Assembly: GCA_947474545.1 (NCBI GenBank)
Contig: CANJJI010000023.1
Location: 1 to 39,752, forward strand
Direction of reading: 5' to 3'
Source: Beijerinckiaceae bacterium
GTDB taxonomy: Bacteria; Pseudomonadota; Alphaproteobacteria; Rhizobiales; Beijerinckiaceae
DNA: 39,752 nt
Shown: piece after piece, positions 10,816 through 19,924 of the stretch
Layout of the letters: every line of letters begins with the position of its first letter
Position numbering within the stretch: the stretch's first letter is position 1
Notes under the pieces: model-generated
Databases searched by the model: none
What the model saw: the letters and a program-made list of their open reading frames with translations, nothing else
Told to the model about the DNA's origin: nothing
Position numbers and translations under genes: made by a program

Positions 10816-12204
10816 ATGAGCAACAAGATGTGGGGTGGCAGGTTCGAAACCGCACCTGACGCCATTATGGAGGAAATCAACGCCTCAATCGGCTTTGATT
10901 ACCGCTTTGCCTCGCAGGATATACGCGGTTCGCGCGCTCATGTCGCCATGTTGGCCAAAACCGGCATAATTTCCGCCGAAGACGCTGCAGCCATCGACAG
11001 CGGCCTTGAGGAGGTTGGCCACGAAATCGAGGCGGGTACATTCACGTTTTCTCGCGCGCTGGAAGACATTCACATGAATGTCGAATCCCGCCTGACCGAC
11101 CTCAAGGGCGCAAACGCAGGGCGTCTCCACACCGCCCGCTCCCGCAACGATCAGGTGGCGCTGGATTTCCGCCTGTGGGTGCGCGACGCCATTGATCAAA
11201 TCGACGGGCAATTGAAAGACCTGCAAACGATACTGGCGCAGAGGGCGCAGGAGTTCGCCGGCGCGGTTATGCCCGGCTTCACGCACTTGCAATCCGCTCA
11301 ACCTGTGACCCTTGGCCATCATCTGCTCGCCTATGTAGAGATGATAGCGCGTGACCGCAGCCGTTTTGCAGACGCCCGCCGCCGTCTCAATGAATGCCCC
11401 CTCGGCGCAGCCGCGCTCGCGGGAACCTCGTTCCCGATCGATCGAGACATGACCGCAAAGGCGCTTGGCTTTGATCGTCCCACGGCCAATTCCCTCGACA
11501 GTGTCAGCGACCGCGATTTTGTGTTGGAAACCCTGTCGGGAGCAGCAATCTGTGCGGTACATCTTTCGCGTTTCGCGGAGGAATTCGTCCTCTGGACCAC
11601 GCCCCAATTCGGATTTGTGCGCCTCAGCGACAAGTTTACGACAGGCTCATCGATCATGCCACAGAAGCGCAATCCGGATGCCGCCGAACTGGTGCGCGGC
11701 AAATCGGGCCGCATTATTGGCGCCCTGAATGGCCTGATGATTGTGATGAAAGGGCTGCCGTTGGCCTATTCCAAGGACATGCAGGAAGACAAGGAAGGTA
11801 CCTTTGATTCGCTGCATTCACTGTCGTTGTGCCTGGCCGCCATGACAGGGATGGTCCGTGATTTCGCGCCCGATCTCGACAGGATGCAGCTTGCTGCGGG
11901 CTCCGGCTATTCCATTGCAACCGATCTTGCCGACTGGCTTGTTCGCGCCCTCGGCTTGCCATTCCGGCAGGCGCACCATGTGACCGGAGCCCTGGTCAGG
12001 ATCGCGTCGGAACGTCAGATTGGACTGGAGCAATTGTCCTTGTCCGACATGCAGGGCGTCGAAGCCCGCATCACCCGTGAAGTCTTTTCGGTACTAGGAG
12101 TCGAGAAATCCGTCGCCAGCCGAACAAGTTATGGCGGAACTGCACCCGACAACGTGCGGCGGCAGGCGGAGGGATGGATTGGGCGGCTGCGGAAGGAGGC
12201 TTGA
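10816..12204 (+). CDS. argH: Argininosuccinate lyase
   Basis: The 462-residue enzyme splits argininosuccinate into arginine and fumarate, the last step of arginine synthesis. It belongs to the fumarase/aspartase superfamily: HTARSRNDQ at about 105-113, the catalytic histidine in FTHLQ near residue 157, and the signature [12 protein letters not shown] at 277-288 with the mobile-loop serine. I place the start at the ATG at 10816, behind AAGAGGC; the frame is open 15 codons further up but that part overlaps tlpA and is not conserved. It begins the argH-lptM-lysA run. A perfect 10-bp inverted repeat follows its stop codon. Confidence 0.98.
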   Translation: MSNKMWGGRFETAPDAIMEEINASIGFDYRFASQDIRGSRAHVAMLAKTGIISAEDAAAIDSGLEEVGHEIEAGTFTFSRALEDIHMNVESRLTDLKGANAGRLHTARSRNDQVALDFRLWVRDAIDQIDGQLKDLQTILAQRAQEFAGAVMPGFTHLQSAQPVTLGHHLLAYVEMIARDRSRFADARRRLNECPLGAAALAGTSFPIDRDMTAKALGFDRPTANSLDSVSDRDFVLETLSGAAICAVHLSRFAEEFVLWTTPQFGFVRLSDKFTTGSSIMPQKRNPDAAELVRGKSGRIIGALNGLMIVMKGLPLAYSKDMQEDKEGTFDSLHSLSLCLAAMTGMVRDFAPDLDRMQLAAGSGYSIATDLADWLVRALGLPFRQAHHVTGALVRIASERQIGLEQLSLSDMQGVEARITREVFSVLGVEKSVASRTSYGGTAPDNVRRQAEGWIGRLRKEA

Positions 12205-12205
12205 G

Positions 12206-12228
12206 ATTTGCGGCAAAATGCCGCAAAT
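12206..12228. repeat. Perfect inverted repeat after argH
   Basis: ATTTGCGGCA (12206-12215) and TGCCGCAAAT (12219-12228) are perfect 10-bp arms around an AAA loop, starting directly after the argH stop codon. No T-run follows, so it is not a standard intrinsic terminator. It would form a stable 3' hairpin on argH mRNA and may protect that end or act in processing. Confidence 0.6.
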
Positions 12229-12308
12229 GGTCCTACGATTGGCCTCTATCCTCTTCCCTGACGCCAAACCGAATGACTTCGGCTATAAGTTTTCGCCAGA
12301 GGTGAATC

Positions 12309-12563
12309 TTGCACGTGTCTGCCCCAAAAACAGCAATTGCGATTGCAATCCTGTCCGCCACCCTCGCTCTGGGCGCATGTGGACGGCGCGGTCCCCTTGA
12401 GCCCCACCCCGATGCACCGCCGTCTCAAAAAGCGCAGCAGAAGGCTGAAGATGAGAACGACCGTCAGCAAACGACCCGTCCAACGCTTGGCGGGAGCCGC
12501 CGGACATTGTCGTCTCCGATTCCGCCGCCACAAAAACCCTTCATCCTCGATCCACTCCTCTGA
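12309..12563 (+). CDS. Small LptM/YifL-like lipoprotein
   Basis: The 84-residue protein has a short signal peptide ending in a lipobox LGAC, then GRRGPLEPHP, the pattern of the LptM (YifL) family of small outer-membrane lipoproteins. LptM in E. coli helps maturation of the LptD translocon. The rest is hydrophilic and proline-rich, ending in KPFILDPLL, which matches the short C-terminal motif often seen in alphaproteobacterial members. The start is uncertain: a TTG at 12309 sits 6 nt after AGAGG, and a GTG at 12315 is also possible. It lies between argH and lysA, the usual place for this gene. Confidence 0.85.
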   Translation: MHVSAPKTAIAIAILSATLALGACGRRGPLEPHPDAPPSQKAQQKAEDENDRQQTTRPTLGGSRRTLSSPIPPPQKPFILDPLL

Positions 12564-12587
12564 GAGCGGATTCCCGGGCAGCAAACC

Positions 12588-13859
12588 ATGCACCACTTTG
12601 ATTATAGGGGCGGCGTCATGCACGCCGAAGATGTCGATCTGCGCGAGATCGCGCGCCAGGTTAGCACCCCCTTCTATTGCTATTCTTCTGCAACCCTGAC
12701 GCGCCACTATCAGGTTTTTGCCGACGCATTTGCGGGAACTGACGCTCTTGTTTGTTTTGCGATGAAAGCGAACTCCAACCAGGCCGTTCTGCGCACTTTC
12801 GCCAATCTGGGCGCGGGGATGGACGTGGTCTCCGAAGGCGAATTGCGCCGCGCACGTGCGGCTGGCGTGCCCGGCTCCAGAATCACTTTTTCCGGCGTCG
12901 GAAAGACGGCGCGCGAAATTGCTTACGCGCTGGATGAAAATATTTTCTGTTTCAACGTCGAATCCGAACCCGAACTCGATGCGATTTCGAAAATCGCCTC
13001 AGGAAAAGGCGTGAAGGCACGCATCTCCATTCGCGTTAATCCGGACGTCGACGCCAGGACACATCAAAAGATTTCGACGGGGAGGTCAGAAAATAAATTT
13101 GGGATACCCATTACCCGGGCGCGGGACGTCTACCGTGACGCCGCTGCTCTGCCGGGTATCGAGGTCGCGGGCGTCGATATGCATATCGGCTCGCAAATCA
13201 CGGATCTCACACCCTTCGATGACGCGTTTGCGCTGCTCTCTGAACTCGTTTCGATTTTGCGGACCGACGGCCATCACATTCATCACGTGGATCTGGGCGG
13301 GGGCCTCGGCATTCCCTATCGCGAAAACGAAGATCCCGATTCCTATCATCCCCGCCGCTATGCGGAGATTGTCAAGAAAAATACCCATAATCTCGGTTGC
13401 AAACTCATCTTCGAGCCGGGCCGATTGCTCGTCGGTAATGCCGGCATACTGGTGACCAGTGTTGTCTATGTGAAAAGCGGTGATGGCCGAACCTTCGTAA
13501 TCGTTGATGCGGCAATGAACGATCTCATTCGTCCGACGTTGTATGATGCGCATCACGACATAAAGCCTGTGACGTTCCCCGCGCGTGGCTTTAGGCCAGT
13601 GACCGTGGACGTGGTCGGCCCAGTCTGCGAAACCGGTGATTATCTCGCGCTTGGACGCCTGATGCCGCCCTCACAGACGGGCGATCTCCTGGCGGTAATG
13701 AGCGCAGGAGCCTATGGCGCAGTACAGGCCGGCACCTACAATTCACGCCTGCTCATTCCCGAAATTATGGTCAACGGTGATCAATGGGCAAACATCCGTC
13801 CACGTTCAAGCTATGAAGACCTCTTAAGTCTCGACAAAATTCCGTCTTGGTTGGCGTGA
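12588..13859 (+). CDS. lysA: Diaminopimelate decarboxylase
   Basis: The 423-residue PLP enzyme converts meso-diaminopimelate to lysine, the last step of lysine synthesis. It is a fold-type III decarboxylase: a TIM barrel with the PLP lysine in CFAMKANSNQ (Lys60), the HIGSQI motif, the glycine-rich GGGLGIPY phosphate loop and FEPGR; the C-terminal domain has the active-site cysteine in GPVCETGD and the tyrosine in SAGAYGAVQAG. The start ATG at 12588 gives the N-terminus MHHFDYRGGVMHAEDV, which fits family members from related bacteria. It begins 24 bp after the lipoprotein gene and is probably co-transcribed with it. Confidence 0.98.
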   Translation: MHHFDYRGGVMHAEDVDLREIARQVSTPFYCYSSATLTRHYQVFADAFAGTDALVCFAMKANSNQAVLRTFANLGAGMDVVSEGELRRARAAGVPGSRITFSGVGKTAREIAYALDENIFCFNVESEPELDAISKIASGKGVKARISIRVNPDVDARTHQKISTGRSENKFGIPITRARDVYRDAAALPGIEVAGVDMHIGSQITDLTPFDDAFALLSELVSILRTDGHHIHHVDLGGGLGIPYRENEDPDSYHPRRYAEIVKKNTHNLGCKLIFEPGRLLVGNAGILVTSVVYVKSGDGRTFVIVDAAMNDLIRPTLYDAHHDIKPVTFPARGFRPVTVDVVGPVCETGDYLALGRLMPPSQTGDLLAVMSAGAYGAVQAGTYNSRLLIPEIMVNGDQWANIRPRSSYEDLLSLDKIPSWLA

Positions 13860-13969
13860 ACACTGGGAATTGACCATATCGCGATTAACTGACCCAGTTT
13901 TCTTCTGGAAACCGGGCGGACACGTGGTAGTTTATCATCTCAATTCACAGGATCGGCCGGAGCTGCCAC

Positions 13970-16528
13970 GTGAGCAATGACCTAAATTCGGCCCGCCGGA
14001 GCACCAGAACCCTCCTCGACAAACTTGCTGGACGCGCAGCCGCCACATTGTCATGGGAAGCCGTCTGGCCTGTTATTGTTGGCCTACTGGTCGTCACAGG
14101 CGTATTCCTGACCCTGTCCTGGCTGGGGCTTTGGATAAATCTACCGCGCTGGGCGCGTTTGATCGGACTGGCTGTATTCGCCCTGGGCGCTGCGGCGGCG
14201 CTTTACCCGCTGACGAAATTCAGGCTGCCGGCCCGCAAGGCCGCGCTTGCCCGCGTCGACCGCGATTCTGGCCTTCCCCATAGCCCAGCCACGACACTCG
14301 ATGATATCCTCGCCAATGGGCAAGCAGAAGCTGCAACGCGCGCGCTCTGGAATATCCATCTGAAGCGCGCGGAAAAAAATGCCGGATCTCTTAAGGTCGG
14401 CCTGCCCTCGCCCGGCGTACCACTTTATGATCGCTATGCCGTACGCGCAGGTGTACTTGCCGCCGCCATCGGCGCAGCTTTCGTCGCCGGTCCCGAAAAA
14501 TATGCGCGCGTTCTGGCAGCTTTCGACTGGCAGACTGCGGGCTCGGTATCGCAGGGCTTCCGGCTGGACGCCTGGATTGATCCCCCGCCCTATACAGGCC
14601 GCCCGCCAATTCTGCTGAAAGCCCAGACCGACGGAAACAAGGACGCATCCGGCGTACAACAGGTACGCGCCCCCATTGGCTCCATAATTATAATTCGATC
14701 TTCGGAAGGCGCAGGTGTGGCCGCAGATACCACTGGCGCGCTGGAGCCGCCGAAGGTAGAAGCCCGCGCTGATGGCGGCCCCGATGACAAGCCCACCGAA
14801 ACAACGCCCAGGATCCCCGCGTCAACGCCCGCTCGCGGCGGCGCGGTTTCTGACATCGAAAAGAAATTCGTCCTCCGCGGTGATGGCAAGCTGGTTCTCA
14901 AACGGCTTGGAAGAGCGGTCGCAACCTACGAATTGGCGGCAATTCCCGATACGCCACCGGCGATCACTATCGCCGGCGAACCGCGGGCCAATGTTCGCGG
15001 CTCATTGACCGTCAAGTACAAGCTCGAAGACGATTACGGCGTCCTCTCGGCCGATGCTGAATTTTCAAAGCCTATGTTGAAAGGCAAGCCCGTGACCGGA
15101 CGCACGTTGGTCGATGCTCCCAAGATGACGCTAGGCGTCGCCCAGGGGCCTGGCGGTCTTGGCGAAGCTGAGACAACGACCGACCTTTCCGAACATCCTT
15201 GGGCGGGCGCACGTGTCACAATGCAACTGATCGCGCGCGACGAAGGCGGCAACACCGGACGCAGCGAAACTAAGGAAATCAATCTGCCCGGCAAAGTATT
15301 CGTGAAGCCGCTTGCCCGCGCGCTTGTGGAGCAGCGCCGCAATCTCGTACTTGCGCCCGATGAAAAGCAGCGTGTTGCGCTGGCGCTGGAAGCGATGATG
15401 ATCGCGCCCGATGAATTCAAAACCAATGCTTCGATCTATCTTGGATTGCGCACGATTTCGACACGCCTTGAGAACGCCAGGAATGATGATCACCTTCGCA
15501 GTGTTGCAGATCTGATCTGGGAAATGGCGCTCCGCATCGAGGAAGGTGACCTGAGTGAAGCCGAACGCGAACTGCGCGCAGCTCAGCAGGCCTTGCGGGA
15601 GGCTCTCAATCGCGGCGCAAACGAAGAAGAAATCAAACAATTGATGAACCAGCTGCGCGCGGCCATGGACAAGTTCCTGCGCGAATTTGCCGAACAACAA
15701 CGCAACAATCAACAGAATCAGGACCGCAACAATCGCAATCAGGAGATCACACAGCAGGATCTTCAGCGCATGCTCGACCAAATGGAAAAAATGGCGCGCG
15801 AGGGCAATCAGGCTGACGCCCAGCGCATGCTCGACCAGTTGCAACGCATGCTGGAAAATCTGCAGTCCGCCCAGCGGGGTCAGCAACAAAATCAGTCGCA
15901 GCGCGAAATGAACAGAGCTCTCAATCAGCTCGATCAGATGATGCGCGATCAGCAGGAGCTGCGCGACCGCACTCATCGCGAAAGTCAGCAGGGCCAGAGC
16001 GATCCCAACCAACAGGGTGATCAGTCCAAACAATTGCAGCAAAATCAAGAAGCTCTGCGGCAGCAGCTTGAAGACCTGCAAAAGCGCATGGAACAATTCG
16101 GCATGAAGCCGCCAGAAGGATTCAAACAGGCCGAAGAAGCCATGAAAGAGGCCGAAGGCGAACTGGGCAAGGGGACTAAGCCCGGCCAGGGCAAAGCCGC
16201 TGAGGCACAGGGCCGCGCCCTGGAAGGCCTTCGTCAGGGCATGCAATCCCTGGCGCAGCAGATGCAACAGCAAGGCCCCGGTCAGGGACAAGGCCCTGGC
16301 CAGGGCGACCCCAACGGACAGGGTGCGCGTGACACCGCCAACCCTGATCCACTGGGCCGCGAATCTCACACAAGTGGTGACAATTCCCGGTCGTTGCTTG
16401 ATCAGACTGCGCCGACTGCCGCCGAGAGGGCCCAACGTATTCTCGAAGAATTACGCCGCCGCCTGAGCGACCCATCGCGTCCCAGCCTCGAACTGGAGTA
16501 TCTGGAACGGTTGCTGCGGCGCTATTGA
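13970..16528 (+). CDS. TIGR02302/DUF4175 family membrane protein
   Basis: The 852-residue protein matches the alphaproteobacterial TIGR02302 pattern: two membrane helices near the N-terminus (about residues 30-53 and 58-80), a possible third near 146-168, a long extracytoplasmic middle region, and a Gln-rich coiled-coil segment from about residue 540 to 790. The start is a GTG at 13970, 7 nt after GGAG. The middle part includes a segment rich in Pro and Gly (about 225-285) and a DDYGV-containing stretch near residue 360. The molecular function is not known to me. It follows lysA by 110 bp, its usual neighbour in related genomes. The Gln-rich part gives long open frames on the opposite strand that are not genes. 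Confidence 0.88.
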   Translation: MSNDLNSARRSTRTLLDKLAGRAAATLSWEAVWPVIVGLLVVTGVFLTLSWLGLWINLPRWARLIGLAVFALGAAAALYPLTKFRLPARKAALARVDRDSGLPHSPATTLDDILANGQAEAATRALWNIHLKRAEKNAGSLKVGLPSPGVPLYDRYAVRAGVLAAAIGAAFVAGPEKYARVLAAFDWQTAGSVSQGFRLDAWIDPPPYTGRPPILLKAQTDGNKDASGVQQVRAPIGSIIIIRSSEGAGVAADTTGALEPPKVEARADGGPDDKPTETTPRIPASTPARGGAVSDIEKKFVLRGDGKLVLKRLGRAVATYELAAIPDTPPAITIAGEPRANVRGSLTVKYKLEDDYGVLSADAEFSKPMLKGKPVTGRTLVDAPKMTLGVAQGPGGLGEAETTTDLSEHPWAGARVTMQLIARDEGGNTGRSETKEINLPGKVFVKPLARALVEQRRNLVLAPDEKQRVALALEAMMIAPDEFKTNASIYLGLRTISTRLENARNDDHLRSVADLIWEMALRIEEGDLSEAERELRAAQQALREALNRGANEEEIKQLMNQLRAAMDKFLREFAEQQRNNQQNQDRNNRNQEITQQDLQRMLDQMEKMAREGNQADAQRMLDQLQRMLENLQSAQRGQQQNQSQREMNRALNQLDQMMRDQQELRDRTHRESQQGQSDPNQQGDQSKQLQQNQEALRQQLEDLQKRMEQFGMKPPEGFKQAEEAMKEAEGELGKGTKPGQGKAAEAQGRALEGLRQGMQSLAQQMQQQGPGQGQGPGQGDPNGQGARDTANPDPLGRESHTSGDNSRSLLDQTAPTAAERAQRILEELRRRLSDPSRPSLELEYLERLLRRY

Positions 16529-16621
16529 CCCGCTTGCGTGACAATTACCGGTCGCTATCTATATGGTAGGAAAGCGTTCGGCTGACTGCCTCCGCTATTT
16601 CGCCGGAACTGGAGCAGATGA

Positions 16622-16807
16622 ATGCAAGCAGCAAACTGGTTGATCATCCTGGCCCTTGCAGCGGTTGCCACGGTTCTCTTGCTCGGCCTGTTCAACATGT
16701 TGCGAAATGGCTCGGCGAATATGTCGCAAACGCTTATGCGCTGGCGTGTGGGCCTGCAATTTCTCGCAATCATCCTCATCATGGGCGTGCTCTGGGCGCG
16801 CGGATAA
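16622..16807 (+). CDS. Small twin-transmembrane HIG1-domain protein
   Basis: The 61-residue protein has two membrane helices (about residues 5-25 and 41-58) joined by a short basic loop containing SQTLMRWRVGLQ, the hallmark of bacterial HIG1-domain (twin transmembrane) proteins. Mitochondrial and Rhodobacter HIG1 proteins associate with cytochrome c oxidase; whether this one does is unknown. GGAGCAG lies 4 nt upstream of the ATG. The cobalamin adenosyltransferase gene starts 9 bp after its stop, so they are almost certainly co-transcribed; this pairing is common in alphaproteobacteria. Confidence 0.88.
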   Translation: MQAANWLIILALAAVATVLLLGLFNMLRNGSANMSQTLMRWRVGLQFLAIILIMGVLWARG

Positions 16808-16816
16808 GATTTCGAC

Positions 16817-17398
16817 ATGGTAGTCTTAAACCGGATTTATACACGTACGGGCGATGACGGCACGACCGGTCTTGGCAGTGGCGAAAGGCGCAACAAATTC
16901 GATCTGCGCGTAGAGGCCTATGGCACTGTCGATGAAACCAACGCCGCCACCGGCATGGCGCGCCTTTCCACCGTAGATGGACATGAACTCGTCGACGCCA
17001 TGCTTCTGCGCATCCAGAACGATCTCTTTGATCTCGGCGCGGACCTCTGCACGCCGCCAACGGACGCCAAGCTCGAATATGAGCCATTGCGCATCGTCAC
17101 ATCCCAGGTTGAGCGGCTGGAAAGTGAAATCGATCTGCTCAATGCCGAACTGGCGCCTCTCCGCTCTTTCGTATTACCTGGCGGGTCACCCGCTGCAGCG
17201 GCTCTACACATCGCGCGCACGGTCAGCCGCCGCGCCGAACGGCTCATTGTCGCCCTGTCAAAGACACCCGGTGAACAGGTGGGCGCTCCCGCACTGAAAT
17301 ATATCAACCGCCTGTCAGATTTCTTCTTTGTCGCCTCCCGCTACGTCAACAGCAAGGGCGCAGGCGACGTTCTCTGGACACCAGGCAAGAACCGCTAA
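16817..17398 (+). CDS. Cob(I)alamin adenosyltransferase, PduO type
   Basis: The 193-residue enzyme transfers the adenosyl group of ATP to cob(I)alamin to make adenosylcobalamin. The N-terminal ATP-binding signature RIYTRTGDDGTTGLGSG is at about residues 6-22, followed by VEAYGTVDETNA. The later FVLPGGSPAAAALHIARTVSRRAER block holds the conserved Arg/Glu cluster of PduO-type proteins. It is a five-helix bundle working as a trimer. The gene lies 9 bp after the HIG1 protein gene and 10 bp before the rhomboid gene. Adenosylcobalamin is needed by methylmalonyl-CoA mutase, which links to succinyl-CoA, but no mutase lies in the window. Confidence 0.95.
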   Translation: MVVLNRIYTRTGDDGTTGLGSGERRNKFDLRVEAYGTVDETNAATGMARLSTVDGHELVDAMLLRIQNDLFDLGADLCTPPTDAKLEYEPLRIVTSQVERLESEIDLLNAELAPLRSFVLPGGSPAAAALHIARTVSRRAERLIVALSKTPGEQVGAPALKYINRLSDFFFVASRYVNSKGAGDVLWTPGKNR

Positions 17399-17408
17399 CG
17401 GTATCAAA

Positions 17409-18098
17409 GTGTTCATACCGCTCCATGACAAGGTCGCACTGAAATATATCCGGCGGGCTGCGGCAACTGTCGCCCTGATCGCTGTGACAATTGCCATACA
17501 TGCAGCCGTCATCTCCGGGCTTTTCGGCTCTGACGAAAGGATAGACCTCGGCCTTGGTTTGATACCATCAGTTCTTTTCGGCAAAGCTGTCATCGGTCCG
17601 GATATCACCCATCTTCCCGCATTGATAACCCTGCTGACCAGCATTTTTATACACGGGTCGGTTTGGCATTTGGCCGGTAACATGCTGTTCCTGTGGGTAC
17701 TGGGCGATAATGTGGAAGACGCTATGGGCAGTTTCGCTTTCGCGGCGTTTTATCTCCTCGCGGGCGCGGGCGCGGGACTGACGTTCGCCCTTATTAATCC
17801 AGCATCACAATCCCCGCTGATCGGCGCTTCAGGCGCAGTTTCAGCTGTCGCCGTGGCTTATGTACTGCTTTATCCCAGAGCAAAAATTGTTGGATTGTTG
17901 TTCAATCTTGTACCTGTATCGCTCTCTGCGGGCATGATCATTGGCCTATGGATTGGTTATCAATTCCTCGCGGCATTCCTGGCGGCCGATCCACATGTTG
18001 GATGGTGGGCGCATGTCGGTGGTATCGCATCCGGCGTCCTGTTGCTGACAGCATTCAAGAGACGGGAAGTGCCCTGGTTGGGCCGGCGCATTGAATAG
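17409..18098 (+). CDS. Rhomboid-family intramembrane serine protease
   Basis: The 229-residue membrane protein is a rhomboid protease with about six membrane helices. The catalytic serine is in GASGA (Ser141) and the histidine in WWAHVGG (His202); the HGSVWHLAGNMLFLWVLGDNVED block in helix 2 gives the oxyanion residues. I chose the GTG at 17409 because the protein then starts MFIPLHD, as bacterial relatives do, and it lies 10 bp after the adenosyltransferase stop; an in-frame start further upstream would overlap that gene. The substrate is unknown. It is placed between the adenosyltransferase and etfB. Confidence 0.92.
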   Translation: MFIPLHDKVALKYIRRAAATVALIAVTIAIHAAVISGLFGSDERIDLGLGLIPSVLFGKAVIGPDITHLPALITLLTSIFIHGSVWHLAGNMLFLWVLGDNVEDAMGSFAFAAFYLLAGAGAGLTFALINPASQSPLIGASGAVSAVAVAYVLLYPRAKIVGLLFNLVPVSLSAGMIIGLWIGYQFLAAFLAADPHVGWWAHVGGIASGVLLLTAFKRREVPWLGRRIE

Positions 18099-18171
18099 CC
18101 CAATGTGCGTTGACTCGAATGAAGCATAACCTTACCAGTTTTACCTGATTTGTTCGGGGAGAAATCCAAAA

Positions 18172-18921
18172 ATGAAGGTTCTTGTACCGGTCAAACGGGT
18201 CGTCGATTACAATGTCAAGGTGCGTGTCAAGACCGATGGCTCCGGCGTAGAATTGGCCAACGTCAAAATGTCGATGAACCCTTTCGATGAGATCGCCGTC
18301 GAGGAAGCGCTGCGCATCAAGGAAGCGGGCAAAGCGTCCGAGGTTATTATCGTGTCCATTGGCCCCGCGCAGGCCTCCGAAACCATACGCACAGCTTTGG
18401 CCATGGGTGCTGACCGTGGCGTCCTGGTAAAGATCGATGGCGCCGTGGAACCGCTCGCCGTCGCCAAGCTTCTGAAGGGCGTAGCGGATGCTGAACAGCC
18501 TGGCCTTGTCATCCTTGGTAAGCAGGCCATTGACGATGATTGCAATCAGACCGGCCAGATGCTGGCCGCGCTCCTTGGCTGGAGCCAGGGCACATTCGCT
18601 TCGAAAGTCGAAATCGGAGAAGGCACGGTCGACGTGACCCGCGAGGTCGATGGCGGCTTGCAGACCGTAGTCCTCAAATTGCCCGCCATCGTGACGACGG
18701 ACCTTCGGCTAAACGAACCGCGTTATGCATCCCTACCCAACATCATGAAGGCCAAGAAAAAGCCTATTGATGAAAAGACTGCTGCCGATTTTGGGGTCGA
18801 CGTCACGCCGCGGCTGAATGTGCTGAAAACCACGGAACCCCCGGGCCGCAAAGCTGGCGTGAAGGTTGGCTCGGTCGCCGAGCTGGTCGCCAAACTCAAA
18901 GACGAAGCAGGAGTGATCTGA
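18172..18921 (+). CDS. etfB: Electron transfer flavoprotein beta subunit
   Basis: The 249-residue beta subunit of ETF binds AMP and, with EtfA, carries electrons from acyl-CoA and other dehydrogenases to ETF:quinone oxidoreductase. The start [20 protein letters not shown], the [14 protein letters not shown] block and the [11 protein letters not shown] signature are as expected, and the length is normal. A GGGGAGAA ribosome-binding site precedes the ATG. Its stop overlaps the etfA start by one base, so the two subunits are translationally coupled. A separate promoter may lie in the 73 bp after the rhomboid gene. Confidence 0.98.
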   Translation: MKVLVPVKRVVDYNVKVRVKTDGSGVELANVKMSMNPFDEIAVEEALRIKEAGKASEVIIVSIGPAQASETIRTALAMGADRGVLVKIDGAVEPLAVAKLLKGVADAEQPGLVILGKQAIDDDCNQTGQMLAALLGWSQGTFASKVEIGEGTVDVTREVDGGLQTVVLKLPAIVTTDLRLNEPRYASLPNIMKAKKKPIDEKTAADFGVDVTPRLNVLKTTEPPGRKAGVKVGSVAELVAKLKDEAGVI

Positions 18922-19865
18922 TGTCTACATTGCTCCTCGCGGAAATCACAAAGGGCGGTCTGGGCGAAATAACCGCCAAGGGCCTGAGCGCAGCCCAACA
19001 GCTGGGAATGCCCATCCACATTCTCGTAGCCGGAAAGAATTGCGATGCCGCAGCTCAAGCCGCCAGCGCCTATGCGGGGGTCGAGAAAATTCTCGTCGCC
19101 GATGACGATCTTTACGCCAATCAGCTCGCCGAACCCTTGGCCGCACTGATTGTCTCGATCGCAAAGAATTATGCCGCGATCATTGCTGGCGCGACCACGA
19201 TGACAAAAAATGTCATGCCCCGTGTCGCAGCGCTCCTCGATGTGATGCAAATCTCGGAAATTACGAAAGTGATCTCGACTGACACTTTTGAACGGCCTAT
19301 CTACGCCGGCAACGCTATTCAAACAGTCAAATCCAACGATCCCATCAAGGTCATCACCGTCCGGACCGCTTCTTTTCAGGTTGCGGCGAGTGGCGGCTCA
19401 GCGGCCATCGAGAAGGTTTCTGCCAGCACCGACCCCGGTCTTTCAACCTTCAAGGACGAGCGGGTCGCCAAATCCGACCGCCCCGAATTGACCTCGGCGA
19501 AAATCATCATTTCGGGAGGCCGGGCGATGCAGAATGGCGGGAACTTTACCAAATACATTGAGCCAGTTGCCGACAAACTGCACGCTGCGATGGGCGCGTC
19601 GCGCGCCGCCGTCGATGCCGGTTTTGTGCCTAACGATTGGCAGGTCGGCCAAACCGGCAAAGTCGTTGCGCCCGAGCTTTACATCGCGGTTGGTATTTCG
19701 GGCGCCATTCAGCATCTGGCCGGTATGAAAGACTCCAAGGTGATTGTCGCGATCAACAAGGATGAGGAAGCCCCTATATTCCAGGTCGCCGACTACGGTC
19801 TTGTGGCGGATTTGTTTACCGCGCTGCCGGAGCTTGCCGTCGAATTGGGGAAAATCGGTCGCTAA
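18921..19865 (+). CDS. etfA: Electron transfer flavoprotein alpha subunit
   Basis: The 314-residue alpha subunit of ETF holds the FAD. The N-terminal domain begins [12 protein letters not shown]; the C-terminal FAD domain contains IIISGGRAMQNGGNF, the GASRAAVDAGFVPNDWQVGQTGK signature and the AVGISGAIQHLAGMKDSKVIVAINKDEEAPIFQVADYG region, the last two being the standard EtfA fingerprints. The start codon overlaps the etfB stop (TGATG) and AGGAG lies just upstream within etfB. It is followed by the 3-hydroxyacyl-CoA dehydrogenase gene, which fits a role in acyl-CoA oxidation. Confidence 0.98.
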   Translation: MSTLLLAEITKGGLGEITAKGLSAAQQLGMPIHILVAGKNCDAAAQAASAYAGVEKILVADDDLYANQLAEPLAALIVSIAKNYAAIIAGATTMTKNVMPRVAALLDVMQISEITKVISTDTFERPIYAGNAIQTVKSNDPIKVITVRTASFQVAASGGSAAIEKVSASTDPGLSTFKDERVAKSDRPELTSAKIIISGGRAMQNGGNFTKYIEPVADKLHAAMGASRAAVDAGFVPNDWQVGQTGKVVAPELYIAVGISGAIQHLAGMKDSKVIVAINKDEEAPIFQVADYGLVADLFTALPELAVELGKIGR

Positions 19866-19924
19866 ACATTGGAATATCGCCGCTATTAGCCTATGCTGGT
19901 GTTAGCCAAGGTGAAACAGGAACC

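Noticed and set aside
15131-16435. Long open frame (434 codons) on the minus strand opposite the TIGR02302 gene
   Set aside because: It mirrors the Gln-rich, GC-biased coding strand, has Leu-rich low-complexity sequence, no ribosome-binding site worth noting and no family features. The plus-strand gene explains the region.
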